Source: Todiramphus chloris collaris
Lineage: Eukaryota > Chordata > Aves > Coraciiformes > Alcedinidae
DNA: 64,000 nucleotides
Reading direction: 5' to 3'
NCBI GenBank assembly: GCA_025345505.1
Contig: JANVCC010000120.1
Location: forward strand, 1,511,984 to 1,575,983
Positions within the stretch are counted from its first letter, which is position 1. Each line of letters begins with the position of its first letter. Made by a program: the position numbers and the translations under genes. Below, one piece after another: positions 34,862 through 47,149 of this stretch. Under the pieces are notes generated by a model. That model had not been told where the DNA came from, ran no database searches, and was given only the letters and a program-made list of their open reading frames with translations.

Positions 34862-35648
34862 CTTAATGGTCTGAGTTTCAACAGGGCCAAGTGCCAGGTC
34901 CTGCACTGGCGCTGCAGCGACCCCAGGCAACGCTCCAGGCTGGGGCAGCGTGGCTGGAGAGCTGTCTGGGGAGAGGGATCTGGGGGTTCTGACGGACAGG
35001 GGAATGAAGATGAGCCAGCAGAGTGCCCAGGGGGCAACGAAGGCCAAGGGCATCCTGGCCTGGATCAGAAACAGCGTGAGCAGCAGGAGCAGGGAGGTGA
35101 TTGTCCCCCTGTGCTCAGCACTGGGGAGGCCTCACCTCGAGTGCTGTGTCCAGTTTGGGGCACCTCAGGACAAGAGAGATCTCGAGGGGCTGGAGCGGGG
35201 GCAGAGGAGGCAACGAAGCTGGGCAAGGGACTGGAGAAGAGATCGTGTGAGGAGCATTTGAAGGAGCTGGGCCTGGTTAGTTTGAGGAAGAGGAGGCTGA
35301 GGGGAGACCTCATCCCTCTCTACAGCTCCCTGAAAGGACACTGTAGAGAGGATGGTGCTGGGCTCTGCTCTCAGGTGATTAGGGACAGAACCAGAGGGAA
35401 CGGCCTCAAGCTGAAACAAGGGAGGGTTAGACTGGACACTGGGAACAAATTCTTCATGGAAAGAGTGCTGAGATATTGGAATGGGCTGCCCAGGGAGGGG
35501 GGTGAGTCCCCATCCCTGGGTGTGTTCAAACATCGCTTGGATGTGGTGTTGGGGGAGATGGTCTAGGGGTGAACTTGTAAAGCAGGGCTGATGGTTGGAC
35601 ACGATGATCCCAAGGGGCTTTTCCAACCGAAATGATTCTGTGGTTCTG
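34862..35648 (+). mobile_element. CR1 LINE, about 0.8 kb
   Basis: Begins in the thumb-encoding region ('gagtttcaacagggccaag', then 'gggcaacgaaggccaag' and 'agcgtgagcagcaggagcagggagg') and runs to the tail 'gaaatgattctgtggttctg'. The 3' end has the 'ttggacacgatgatcccaagg' variant, the same branch as the fragment at 5008. The frame is broken by indels. It is 5' truncated. Confidence 0.93.
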
Positions 35649-36135
35649 AAGGGCAGGGTGTGTTGGGCTGCCCGGGAGCCTCGTTGGCTCTGCCCACCTC
35701 TCCTCTCAGGCACCGCAGGAGCTCCGCGTCTCCCTTTCCACATCTGCAAAATGGGAGCGACAGCGTCCCTTAACTCAGAAGGTCCTGCACGCTCATTAAA
35801 TATTTCCAAAGCGTGCGGGAGAATCTTCGATCACCCCCAAAAGCGCTGCAAATTTTCATCGTTATTATCGTTCCAACGCTTCCATTAAAGACACATGTCC
35901 TGGTAAGTAGCAGGCACGAGGAACCATTATGCTAATTTTAGACAGAGCATCTGCTCAATGTTAAATCTGAAACTTTGTCTCAAAGAAATAATTTGAAGCT
36001 TTTTTTTTTTTTTTTTTTTGCCTCAGAATTGACATTTGTCAAACGGTAACGTCGGGAACAGAGATCGCGGCCAACGATGAGTAATCCCAGCAAGCAACAC
36101 GTGCTCGGCCATGGCGGGTGCTGCTGGGGGAGAGA

Positions 36136-36186
36136 TGCTGCTGCTGGTGCTGCTGGTGCTGCTGGTGCTGCTGGTGCTGCTGGTGC
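36136..36186 (+). repeat. 9-bp tandem repeat (GCTGCTGGT)n
   Basis: Between five and six near-perfect units. On the plus strand, in the frame starting at 36111, it encodes repeated Leu-Leu-Val (residues 10-25). On the minus strand it encodes Ser-Thr-Ser. It is probably slippage-generated. The hydrophobic translation resembles a signal peptide core, but there is no other support for a protein. Confidence 0.9.
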
Positions 36187-36792
36187 CTTTTGGCATGGCA
36201 GGAATCAATGAGAGAAGCAGCCTGGCTGACGTGCTTCCTGCCCCCGAGCCACCCCTGCCAGCTCCTGCCAGGGGCACAGACCCTCTCCTCGGGGCTCAGC
36301 GTTCTCCGTCTGCTCTGCCCCTTCCCTCCGTCTGCTCAGCATCTCCCAGGGGGAGGCTCAGCTGGAAACCTGGGACCTCTCCTGTCAGACGTACCTCTAC
36401 CTCTGGAGACCAAACGGCCCTAAGCAATGCTTACCAGGCTGCTGGCATCAACCACCTTCACCAGCTTATGCTATTTTTAGGGGATTTTTTGCACAAGCAG
36501 CTTTGCAGCTTCGCACTCGCCTCACCCAGCTTCTCGAAGTACCAGGGGACAGGAGATGGCATCTTCAGAGCTGTTAGCTCTCAGCCCTGTTTGCACAGGG
36601 GGAAGGGACTCTGCTGCCTTCCAGCAGGATTTTTACCTCCCCTTCTGTTTTTCTGCACAACCTTCCTATTAATTTTAGTCCGGTTGTTTCCAGCGTGCCT
36701 GGGGAGCCCTGGGGATCCAGAGGCAGATTCTAAGGGTTTTGTGAGTTTTAACTAAGAAAAGCAAACCCAGCACCTGGAAGCTTAAATTTGCT

Positions 36793-36800
36793 ATGCAAAT
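36793..36800 (+). promoter_or_regulatory. Octamer motif ATGCAAAT
   Basis: A perfect POU-family octamer in 'ttgctatgcaaatgag'. An 8-base exact match is expected by chance about once or twice per 64 kb counting both strands, so this is only a note. Confidence 0.3.
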
Positions 36801-38199
36801 GAGTGCACCCCACTGTAAAAATATAAGACTTAGAAATTAAAAAAGAAAAAAAGGTTTAAAACCACTGACACAAGACCCACGTACAGTAAACACCCCAATA
36901 ACCACATCAACACACGCGAAACAAGGTATTACAGAGCAGGTCCTCCTCTAGCAGAATGGGTGTCTATATGTGACAGGCGTTAATTGACAAATTAAATAAG
37001 CATTTTTACCATATAGTTTGAATTACGCTGTACACACGGGAGTCAACTCCACCCCCCCATGACAGTGGACAAATAAAAGTTCCATTTTACTTTCTAGAGC
37101 TGAAGTTAAATGGTCACAAATTGCCATCGCAGTGTCTGCTGGGTAAGGTCTCGTGAATTCTACCTGGTAGAGCTCCTGAATTCCATCAGAAACTGTTCAG
37201 CTGGAATATCCTAAAGGCTCCCGTGTAAGATCAGCCACAGATCCCTGAGCTATCTCCTCCTGGGTAGGACCAAATGAATAAAGTCCACAAGTACCTGTCT
37301 GCCTTTTAGAAGAAAGATGCCGCAGAAACAGCCACCAAAATTCAGTCGTGAGTTCGATTCAGCCCCACTTGCATTATGGTTCTCCTTCATTCTGACCCTG
37401 ACCACACTTTTCAAGTCATCCCAATCATTTCTCACTGTGAAGTTATCAACTGTCCTACGCAAATACCCTGTTTGGATTGATTTTCCCTTAAATGTGCTCC
37501 AGCAAAGGATGAATTCCCAAGCATGGAGAATGCCATGCCCGTAACCCCGAGGCCTCCTCAGCAGGGACTAAAAGCCACATGGAGCCACCAGCAGTGAGAT
37601 GGGGCTTCCAACTACCACACAGGAAACCAAGCAAAGAAATCAATACACAAATAAAATACTCAAAAGGTGGGGGAGATAATAGAGGGGGAAAAAGAAACCA
37701 ACAGAACCAACACACAACCTGGAGAAAGCCTGTGTGTAAAAGGAAGCACAGAGCTTGACCTTCCATCAGAGCAATCCTTTCACTCCCAGTTTATGCCAGT
37801 GCAAGTGAGAACCAAGTAGCAACCAAAACTTTGTCGCTCCATCCTCCCCATGTGCTTCATTGTCCAGCCACACCAACCCATCATCACCAGTGGAGAGTGG
37901 TCCAGCCAAGGCAGCCCCAGCCGGGCTGTCCGTGGCCTCTGGGAAGCAGAGTGTGGGACATCCCCACAGAGCACAACCTGCCCTCTGGGAATGCCACTGG
38001 CTCCAGGTTGTAACTCACACCTTCCAACCCACCGACGCTCAGACATCGATACTCCACTCGCAGCTTGGGCGCCTCGGTGCGTGCCAGCGGCTCGCCAGCG
38101 TGCTGCCTTTGGCCTGCGGGGTGTAATTACAGCCGGGACCAGCCCACACGCTGCCAGCACTGGTCATTTAGAGGAAAAAACCACTTAATTCATCAATAA

Positions 38200-38356
38200 C
38201 TGAAGCAGAGAGTGCCCAGGTGGCCAAGAAGGCCACCAGCACCCTGGCTTGTGTCTGCACCAGTGTGACCAGCAGGAGCAGGGCAGGGATGGTGCCCCTG
38301 GACTGGGCACTGGGGAGTCTGCCCCTCCAATCCTGGAGTCAGTTTTGGGCAGCACC
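38200..38356 (+). mobile_element. CR1 LINE internal fragment
   Basis: 'gagagtgcccaggtggccaag', 'aaggccaccagcaccctggc' and 'gaccagcaggagcagggcaggg' match 41895-42030 closely, so it is the same subfamily. The element breaks off near 'ttttgggcagca' without a 3' tail, which is unusual because CR1 copies normally keep their 3' ends. A later deletion is likely. Confidence 0.88.
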
Positions 38357-38687
38357 CACCCTGCAGCAGCACCCAGCACAGCCCCCACGCTGCCGCAGTG
38401 GCAGAGGAGGAGGTGGCAGTGGCGGGCAGCCTGCCCTGCCTCGGACCTTTGGCACTTTCTCCCACCCTGCTCCGGTAACACTCCGGTCTCGGGTTCCCTG
38501 CTCAGCCCAGCCTGGCTGGCAGGAGAGCCGGGGGAAGCCGGGGCAGTGCCCGCTGATGCTGAGGGACTCTCAGGGCGGTTGCAGGATTGGTTTTTTGTTT
38601 CACTTGCTCCAGCTGAACTGACAGGTTGGTTTCCTATTTTTGATCATTTCCCCCTTGGGCCCCCAGAGCTTTTGGGTGCTTTTTCAA
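38357..38687. other. GC-rich spacer between CR1 pieces
   Basis: About 330 bp rich in GCAGC/CCAGC words with no recognised family and no gene. Confidence 0.5.
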
Positions 38688-38858
38688 GAATCACAGAGTC
38701 AGTGAGGCTGGACAAGCCCTCTGAGATCAACAAGTCCAGCCCATGACCCAACCCCACCACATCGTCCAGACCATGGCACTCAGTGCCACCTCCAGCCTGC
38801 CTTTGAACACCTCCAGGGACGCTGACTCCACCACCTCCCTGGGCACCCATTCCATTAA
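38688..38858 (-). mobile_element. CR1 LINE tail fragment
   Basis: 'gaatcacagagtcagtgagg' tail, 'ctggacaagccctctgagatc', 'caagtccagcccatgaccc' and 'tgccacctccagcctgcc' blocks. It is very similar to 43668-43890, so both come from one subfamily. Confidence 0.9.
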
Positions 38859-41611
38859 ACACTACTGACCTATCAGTGTGTATCCATGAAGGGTGCCCTG
38901 AGTAACTGGGTGCTGGCTGGATTTCATATTGTTAATCTGACCCCTTCAGCCCAACTGCCCACCCACCTTTTCTTCACTTCACACTCTATTTACCCAGCCC
39001 AAATGTCACCAGGCAGACTGGCAGAACCACTAGGACGTGCACAGAACCACGGGAAAGTTTTCCCAGGAGTTTGCCCCTTCGTTTCAACGGAGTCATTCTG
39101 AAGTTGGGTTTGGCCCCAGATTCTCAGTGGGGTTTAGAGAGGACAGTTGATGCTGTGCATGTCCCTGGACTCACCCAGGAAGAAGTAAAATACCAAACGA
39201 CCCAAGAAACACTGAATAATATACACCTTCCTTAGAGAAAGAACGAGATTAACCCTGAGGCACAGCCTTAAACTGGGCTACATCACGAGAGGGATGAGCA
39301 CCAGGCCTGGACGGGGCCAGACAACGGCAGCTCTTATTTTCTTCTGGAGACGAAACCCTCGCGCATCCCCTAAAACCACCTCCCCTGCAAGGATCAACGA
39401 ACGGCTTTTAATGCAGCGTGTCCAAAGCCAGCATCTTGAGCAGCCAGCAGAAACCCTTCAGACTTTTCAGGTGGTAACCTGTTTGTGTTTGGACTGAAAC
39501 TCCTCCCCAGCCACCCCTGCACCACGAGGCCGGGTCCTAACGCATCGCTGAGTTCTCCTGGCAGACTTCTTTCCCACAGCGAGAGCTCCACCAGAAGCTG
39601 CTGCTGCCCTTTGCATTAACTGCATAACCTCCCCTCTGCTCCGAGAAATTCGCAACGTTTTGTCAGCTCACAGTCTCTCTCTCAAGCCAGAATGAGCCAA
39701 GATAGTTTTATTAGCGGGCTGCGTTCTTTTAACAAACTGCAGCGGTCAAACACCAGCAGCCTTGCATCTGGGGCTAAGCAGAGGAGGACCTGGCGGGAGG
39801 GACTGGGAGGGGGTGTGTGGCCACTGACAGCCAGCATCTTGTGATGGAAGCTCAAGGGAGAGCAGGCAGCAGCCTGGACACCACCGAAAAAGAGTTAAAA
39901 AAAGTCCAACACCATCACTCTGCCAACAGCCATAACTTCATAGTTAAGTCAGTTGAGGTTTTTTTTTTTGCATTTGTGAATCAGGGATTTCTTTGATGTC
40001 TCAGAAAAAAAGCACACAGGGCAGCTTCTCCAAATTCACAGCATTTGTTCCTTAGGCTGGAAATACGCATCCAGTTGGAAGGGCTGCAAAACTCCTTTCC
40101 GCAGCAAGCTCCTCTCTGTCCCAAGTGATCTCAGAGCACGTGACGTTGGCTCTGATCTGTTTTGTCCAAAGCTAAAATTCAGTAAAATCTCAAATGTAAA
40201 CCACAGCAGGAAAAGACATCGGGAAGCAAAACCATGCACGACCTGTTCCTGATCAGCGTGCTGAACCCAACACCTCTGCAGCAGGGCTGCTGTGGGGCAA
40301 GAAACAAGGAATCCCTTCGGTACTGGGGCATTACCAGTGGCTGTAATGGGCGGCCAGAGGCAGCAGAGGATGGCAGCAGTTCTCCCTGCTCACTTGCCAC
40401 GGATTTGTGGCTACCTGGGCGTTCGAACGCAGGGGACCTCGAGGTCCTTGGCAGCCCGGCCTCTTTGGCATCTTCGTGCGCTGCTTCGTAGCACAAAGGA
40501 AGCCTTTAAAATGCAGAGAAAAAGGGGGCTGGGGGGTTGAACCCTGCACACCTTTTCCCAAGCTGCTATTCTTGGCAGCTCAGACCTCTAAACTATTGCT
40601 AATAAAAATATATTAATGTCTGTCTTCTGCAGCATGCTTCCTGGCTGGAATTTATCTCGCCCAAACTTCAGAGTTCTACAAAGTAAATACCTCCACACCT
40701 CCTTTTATGGAGGAAGTCCTAGAGTTGATTCACTTCGTTGCAAAATACACATCTAAAGTAGTAGGTGAATCATGCCCTGGAACATTTTTTTCCCCCTCTC
40801 TCCTGCCTGCGAAAGGAGAGCAGGTGACTTCTCAACTGGAGAGAGATGAGAGGAGTCCCAGCCCCACCACCTCAAAAGGCCGTCAGCGAGCTCTCAGAAG
40901 GATGGGTGTGTTGGAGGACGTGAGAGGGCATTATTTTACACCTCATCAGACCACTAGAGATGGCAGCCGACTGCCCACGCCGTGGTTATTACGGACGGGA
41001 TTATTCAGACAGCCAGTTGTGTGTAATTCACTAACGAAGGCCATACCAAAAAAAATATATAAATACACATTTTAGACAAGGAAATTCATCAAAAAGACCT
41101 TTCCAAGTAAGATGTGGAAACTTAGAACTTGCAAAGTTAGGATGTTAGGACTTCAGGTCACATATAAAAATAAATTCAAATAAACACATGTAAAATGAAG
41201 GTATCAAAAAAAACCAAAAACCAACCCAAAACCTGACACTGAGCCAACACATTGCAGGAAATTATCAAATCACCACTGCAGTGTTTGTGGTTCCAGAAGC
41301 TGAGTTTCTTGGTCAAACCAAGAAGCCATTCTTGGTCAAACCAAGGTCTATCCGCTCCTGTGTTCCTTCTCCAGAGGTGGCCAGAAGGTGCGTGGCTGCA
41401 CCATCAAACTGCACCCAAGAAGATATAGCAAGGGAAGAGAAGGACAGGGCTTCTCTGCCAGCTGACTGAACTTCATCAGCATCATGAGGAGAAACCAGAG
41501 CTGTAAAGACTTTGCACAATCAGGGGACAAGAGCTGCAGAGTGCTTGGGCCACTTGAAAGACTACATGGAGCCAGTAAATATTTGACATGTCCCCATATG
41601 GCCAAGTAAGA
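38859..41611. other. Unique non-coding DNA
   Basis: No exon or repeat family recognised. T8-T9 and A-rich runs occur near 39960 and 41045-41220. A duplicated hairpin sits at 41306-41345. Confidence 0.55.
41306..41345 (+). repeat. Duplicated short hairpin, 23-bp period
   Basis: TTCTTGGTCAAACCAAG occurs at 41306-41322 and 41329-41345. Each copy holds CTTGGT and ACCAAG, a 6-bp stem with a 3-base loop. This looks like a recent slippage duplication. Confidence 0.8.
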
Positions 41612-42440
41612 AAGAATGATCTGGATGAGGGGCTTGAGGTACCTTCAGTCAGTTTACAAACACCACCAAGTTATGTGGGAGTGTTGATCTGCTGGAGGGT
41701 CAGGAAACCTCTCCAGAGGGCTCTGGACAGGCTGGATCAATGGGCTGAGGCCAATGGGATGAGGTTCAACAAGGCCAAGCACCAGGTCCTGCCCTTGGGT
41801 CCCCCTGGAACGCTCCAGGCTGGGGCAGAGTGGCTGGAAAGTGCCTGGTGGGAAAGGACCTGGTGGGGTTGGTCAACAGCCAGCTGAAGATGAGCTAGAG
41901 AGTGCCCAGGTGGCCAAGAAGGCCACCAGCATCCTGGCTTGTGTCAGCACCAGTGTGGCCAGCAGAAGCAGGGCAGGGATTGCCTCCCTGCAATGGGGAG
42001 GCTGCCCCTCCAATCCTGGGGTCAGTTCTGGGCCCCTCACTCCCAGCAGGACATTGAGGGGCTGGAGCGTGGGCAGAGAAGGGCAGCGGAGCTGGGGAAG
42101 GGGCTGGAGCACAAGGGTGGTGAGGAGCAGCTGAGGGACCTGGGATGGTTCAGCCTGGAGAGAAGGAGGCTGAGGGGAGACCTTCTGGCTCTGACAGCTC
42201 CTGACAGGAGGCTGGAGACAGGGGGGGTTGGGCTCTGCTCCCAAGGAACAAGCGACAGGACAAGAGGAACTGGCCTCAAGCTGCCCCAGGGGAGGTTTAG
42301 GTTGGAGCTGAGGAACAATTTCTTCCCCTCCAGGGTTGTCCAGGGCTGTCCCAGGCTGCCCAGGGCAGGGGTGGAGTCCCCGTGATCCCTGGAGGGGTTT
42401 CTAAGCCGTGGAGCTGTGGTGCTGAGGGCCATGCTTCTGA
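41612..42440 (+). mobile_element. CR1 LINE, about 0.8 kb, tail lost
   Basis: Begins at the reverse transcriptase C-terminal region ('aatgatctggatgaggggc'). The catalytic FADDTK segment has decayed to codons reading FTNTTK near 41654. It continues through 'gaggttcaacaaggccaagc', 'aaggccaccagcatcctggc' and 'gaggaacaatttcttcccc' and stops near 'ctggaggggtttctaagcc'. The last 120 bp or so, with the hairpin and tail, are missing or unrecognisable. Confidence 0.92.
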
Positions 42441-43667
42441 AGCCCCTTAGAGACCTCCACCAAGGACGACCCACGAAGCCTAAATGTAAAATCCATGCTT
42501 CCAACTCAGGGGGCTGGAGAGGAGCCGTGGAGAGGCGGGTCTGCCTGGACAGGCGTGCTGGAGCTGACAAGCACATATGGTGGTCAAATAAAAGGGCCCG
42601 TTTCTAGAAGGCACTGCTGAAGCATGTGCTGATTTATTACTAGATGCGGAGAGACAGGACAGGCGCCTCCTGAGGTTCAAAGCAGAAAGGGGCTGTTGTA
42701 AATCAGGTTGTCATTTTTCCTGTCTTCTAAAGAGAATCCCAGAGAGGTTAATTTCAACAGCGAGGTGTGTTTCCCGCTCTCTCAATTTTCTTCCCTCCCT
42801 CATGGCTCCACGGCAGAAGCTCTGTTATTTCTTACCTCTAAGGCAGGAGAATAGAAAAGGACTTCTGCTGGAGAGCAGCCAGTGCTCTGTCCTGGGTATC
42901 AGCAGAAGATGGAGAAAATCTCTGAGCTTTAGGCGATGCCCAGATGTCTTTGCATCTGCTTTGGCACCTTTGACTGGCTTTGGCATCTGCTGTGGTGTGC
43001 ATATTCAAGAAAGCAATCCAGATGTGCCCTGCTCCAAGCTGCTTAGCCTTGCAGATGCCTAAACCTGACCTAGAGGCCACCTAGGCAGCTAAAATATCCC
43101 TGGGTGCTCACATTCAGCCCTGCCCCCTCCCCACCCCGAGCTGCCTCAAGCTTTGGAGCTGGACACTTGGCTTGTATCTGTTCTATGTCTTGATCCAGAG
43201 GGAAGGCATCTGCTCCAACACCAGCACTAGGTGTGGGCAGCCCCCAAATTCAGCACAAAGCACAAAAGCTCCTCTCTGAACCAGTATGAGAGGTGCTGAT
43301 GGGCAGACACCTCCCCTCCCAGGATAAGCTTTATGATCTTATCTTAGACTAGAGGTTTGCTGTTCCCCTGAGACACTGATCCTGCTCCACTCACCTCCCA
43401 GGAGGAAAGGTAGGAGATATCACCTTTTGGTGGAGACTGCCATGCAAGGTTGTGGTACAACATGGCCATGACCATCTTGGTTACTTCTGGGCTATATTAG
43501 GTTCTGCCATAAAAATCTCACCCTCACACCTACAGAGGAGAAAAGAGAGTCCACGGCACGCAGAGGAACCAAATAAACCCTGCTCAGCTACTCACAGACC
43601 CACCCCAGGAGCCATCAGCCCATCCCAGGCCCATCTCCACAAGCCCAGAGGAGCACAGGGCACAATC
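42441..43667. other. Unique non-coding DNA
   Basis: No gene or family recognised. Composition is ordinary, with CpGs scarce. Confidence 0.55.
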
Positions 43668-43890
43668 ACATAATCACAGAATTACTGAGGCTGGACAAGC
43701 CTCTGAGCTCATCAAGTCCAGCCCATGACCCAACCCCACCACATCGGCCAGACCATGGCACTCAGTGCCACCTCCAGCCTGCCTTTGAACACCTCCAGGG
43801 ACGGTGACTCCACCACCTCCCTGGGCAGCCCATTCCACTGGCTGATCACCCTCTGTCAGGAAGGGCTTCCTGATGTCCAACCCAAATGGC
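43668..43890 (-). mobile_element. CR1 LINE 3' fragment
   Basis: 'aatcacagaattactgagg' tail, 'caagtccagcccatgaccc', 'cctccagggacggtgactcc', 'ctgggcagcccattccactgg' and 'aggaagggcttcctgatgtcc'. It is a longer copy of the subfamily seen at 38688. Confidence 0.92.
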
Positions 43891-44760
43891 CAGTAGAGAC
43901 CCAAATTATGGTCTCAGAAGAAGGGACATCATGCCTGGCTCCTCCCAGGGCTGTCCCAGGAGAGCTGCAGCCCCAGGGTACAGTTGTGAAACCCAGTCAA
44001 ATGAGTCAACTGGAGCTTCTTTGGGACCAAGAGGATGTGGGACACACAGGATGCAGGGGAAGGGCATTTGGGGATTGCACAAGACTTACAATAGGGTGTT
44101 TAGGGAAGGAACCACAGTGGGGGAAGGGAGGGATCGAGATGGTTTTGGGAGGAACATATATGGCAAAAGAGAAGGACAAGGAGATAGAAAGGGTCATCTC
44201 TACGTAAACAGTGCTGGTCGGTCTGCTTGTCCAGCCATGCCCTGGGTGTGGTGAGAGCAGTCTGTCCTACCTGTTATCAAACTTCATGTCTACCTCTTTT
44301 CCTGGGTGAGGGACTCTGTTCTGCATGCCTGTGTGGATGGGGGCTGGGAGCAGCAGCTGGACCGGGACCAGGGGCTGGGGTGTGATCACCAGCAAACACC
44401 AAGCCAGGCTGGTCGGGAAGTAGGTGAAGGTCCTGGGAGCCAGTGGGGTGTGTGTCTCTCTGGAGGTAAGACTACAGGAAAAACTGGCTACCAGAGGGTC
44501 CTGGTCAGCTGCTGGAACAGGGTGTGTGTGGAGATGCTGGGGTGTGAGTGGGTCAGTACCAGCAACGGGAGTTGCTGCAGCTGGAGCTGCAGTTCCGCAC
44601 AGGACCGTGGTCAACTGCAACACCCAAGCACTGGGGTTTCTCTGATACACTGTGCTTTGGGAACAGCAAAGCTGTCTTGGTTCCTCTGTGTCACCCACTA
44701 CAGCCAACAGCTCTGAGAGAGTGACATAAAAATTACTTCCTTGGCCATCCATCCAGGAGA
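43891..44760. mobile_element. Possible LTR-type dispersed repeat
   Basis: CpG-poor, gene-free sequence with a style I associate, from memory only, with a dispersed avian LTR-type repeat ('ggaacatatatggcaaaag', 'tgggtgagggactctgttc', 'tgtgtggagatgctggggtg'). A TATA-like 'catatatgg' lies at about 44154. I cannot define TG...CA ends or a target-site duplication, and no viral gene is visible. Ends and strand are uncertain. It could equally be unique DNA. Confidence 0.28.
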
Positions 44761-45875
44761 TCCAAACCCATAACCTCCTCCAGAAAGCTGTGCTCTGCCA
44801 ACTGCTCCGAAGTGCTAAGCTTCCTTCCCTCTGCTTAGATGTTTAAACAACCTGCTTGGAAATTTTTCTTTTATATTATTTTACAGTTTCAGTTCAGCAG
44901 AGAAAGCTCCAAAAGTTTTTCCTTCAAGGGCTTAAATCTGAGTAATTACAGGCTGCAGTCACACAGTATACGCTGGCTGGTAGAGCTCTCTTCACTGCCA
45001 GAAAAGCAGGTCAATTATAAGCAATGAACCCGCATTACCAGGAGAGAAAGCTGGTTTGAATTCTGGTCAATTAGTGCTAAAACTGCCTTGGAAGAAAAAG
45101 GTAAATTGAGCTCGCAGAGTTATGCGGTGAGCCCTACGCATCACAGCGCCGAGCACGGACGGCAAAGGCTTCACTTCTGAGACGGCAGAAATTAATGATG
45201 CTGTGGCAGAAAAATCGACTGCAGAGCTGCAGGGTGACAGGTTCCCATCCTGTCTCCTCTCACCTCCAGCTTTGGGTCTCGATTGAGAAACCATGCCCGC
45301 TTCAGGAGGGTGCTCCAACACCTCGTTAACTTGCGGGATGTTCTCGGCTGCTTTCCCAGACGGAGGCTCGCGACAGAGCGGACGGAGCCGCGGCGTGTCA
45401 GGGCTCGCTGGACCCCTGCCACAGCCGGGGAGGAAGAGGAGGAGGAGCAAGCATCAATGGCTTCCTCGGGTGCTCCTTGCAGAGGGCTGGCTCTCCAATA
45501 GCCCAGAGACCTGCAACCAGCAGCCCGAGTCAGGGGTTCATGGGGATCCTCCACCAACACCCCCCAGTTTTGAGCGAGGATTACTGGAAGTAACAGAAGC
45601 TTCAAGAGAAAGGTTAAAAAGACATCATCAGCTTGGCAACGTTCTTTTCTCCAGCTGGTAAATCTGCACCACACCTCTCAGAGGCCAGGGTGGTAGAAAG
45701 GGAGAGCTGGGCATCAGCTGGGGCCTGGGTCATCTACGAGAAGCAGACACAGGGAGCCTGGCTCTCAAGAGGCTCTGCACCCGTGGCAGGGTCACCACAC
45801 TATTACTTTTAATCCCTGACTTACTTCTGTGTGCCCAGGTATAAGGGGAACATCCTTTACAGACACACCAACACA
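44761..45875. other. Unique non-coding DNA with a CpG patch
   Basis: No gene recognised. A modest CpG-rich patch lies at about 45340-45430 but is too short for a convincing island. Confidence 0.5.
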
Positions 45876-45962
45876 GCATGGTTGAGGTGGGAAGGGACTT
45901 CTGGCAATCATCTGGTCCAACCCCCTGCTCAAGCAGGGCCACCTAGAGCAGGTTGCCCAGGA
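45876..45962 (-). mobile_element. CR1 LINE tail fragment
   Basis: About 85 bp: 'agcatggttgaggtgggaagg', 'atcatctggtccaaccccc', then CCCTGCT-CA-AGCAGGG (a 7-bp stem) and 'ccacctagagcaggttgccc'. The terminal octamers are missing on the left. Confidence 0.85.
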
Positions 45963-47149
45963 CTGCTATTTGACATTAAAATGCCCCAGGACTTCCCTGC
46001 CCCAGAGCTTGCTGGTACTGGGCAAGCCTGAGCATCACGAAGCACCCAGCACGGACATGGGGAATCTGGTCCTAGGCACCCATCTCTGTACAATGCTATG
46101 CACTGCACTCCGTCCACCTCGTGAGTGCCACCAGGCCCTCACAACCCTTCTCCCTTCCCCTGCCAGCGTCAGGAGAGGCTGCTGTGGGCCAGACCAAGGA
46201 AAGCTTGAGACCAGAGGCAAGAAACGCACATGGGGCCAACCACATTCCAAGGTTGTCCCGCAAACCAACACCACCGTACGAGAAGGTGCTGCGGTGGCTC
46301 TGGGTCCCAGCGAGTGCCCAGAGGCAGAGATGCCGACAGCGTGGCCAGGCTCTGCCCGCAGCATCACCGCATCGAGCCTCTGCCTGCCCTCGGAACAAAG
46401 CTCCTCTCCTTACCCGGCGCAGGATGGGACCCAACCAGGCACAGCCTCATCAAGCGTGAAGCCTTCCTGCCCCAGATGATGAGCTAGCCCGACAGCAACC
46501 GGCAGCGGGTCACTGTGCATCACCTCACGGATTCACACTGGCAGAAAGCTGATTAGGAAAGAAAGGAATCAGGGAGTAAAGCTCTGCCCGGACACAAAGT
46601 GAAGATACAAAGCACCCATTCGGTTAGACAAGGTTCATCCCATTTTCCTTCTCCGTGGATTTCACTGGGGTTAACCTCAGGACAAAGAGGGGATTGTGAA
46701 AGCCCAGGAATACTCTGAGGTTGCTGGCAGGCGCTTTTATTGGCCTGCTCGCTCCTCCAGCTTCTTCTTAAAAAGCTCCCAAGCAAAAGCAGCGCAGCTC
46801 AGCCAGGCAGCCATCCACCCAGCCCCACGCTCGGCTGTTCACAGGCAAACCTCTCCAAACCCACCCGGGGCACGGGAAGCCTCTCGGCACCTCGGGGGGG
46901 TTTTTTTTTTCTCGCTCCGCTAAATGGTACGGTGACCTCAGACGGCACCGGCGCTCTCAGAAGTGCCTCAGCTGACCCGATGCTTATCTGAGCAGCTCCC
47001 TAATCTCCGGTGAGAGCTGCTGGACCTGCCCCTGGACCTCGTAGCTCTGCAGACGTCTCCCACCCCCGGTCACAGGCGCCAGCACTTCAAAGACAGGTGC
47101 AAATCAGACAATAGTGGTTGAGCATCAAAGGAGAAAAGCGCTTCCTTGC

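Larger units (their letters stand above)
35649..38199. other. Unique DNA with a 214-codon odd frame
   Basis: No recognised gene. A T20 run lies at 36000-36019. The frame 36111-36755 (plus) starts in a strong GCCATGG context and encodes a Leu/Val run from a 9-bp repeat, then Pro-rich sequence and a second hydrophobic stretch. It matches no family I know. An ATGCAAAT octamer is at 36793-36800. Confidence 0.5.
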
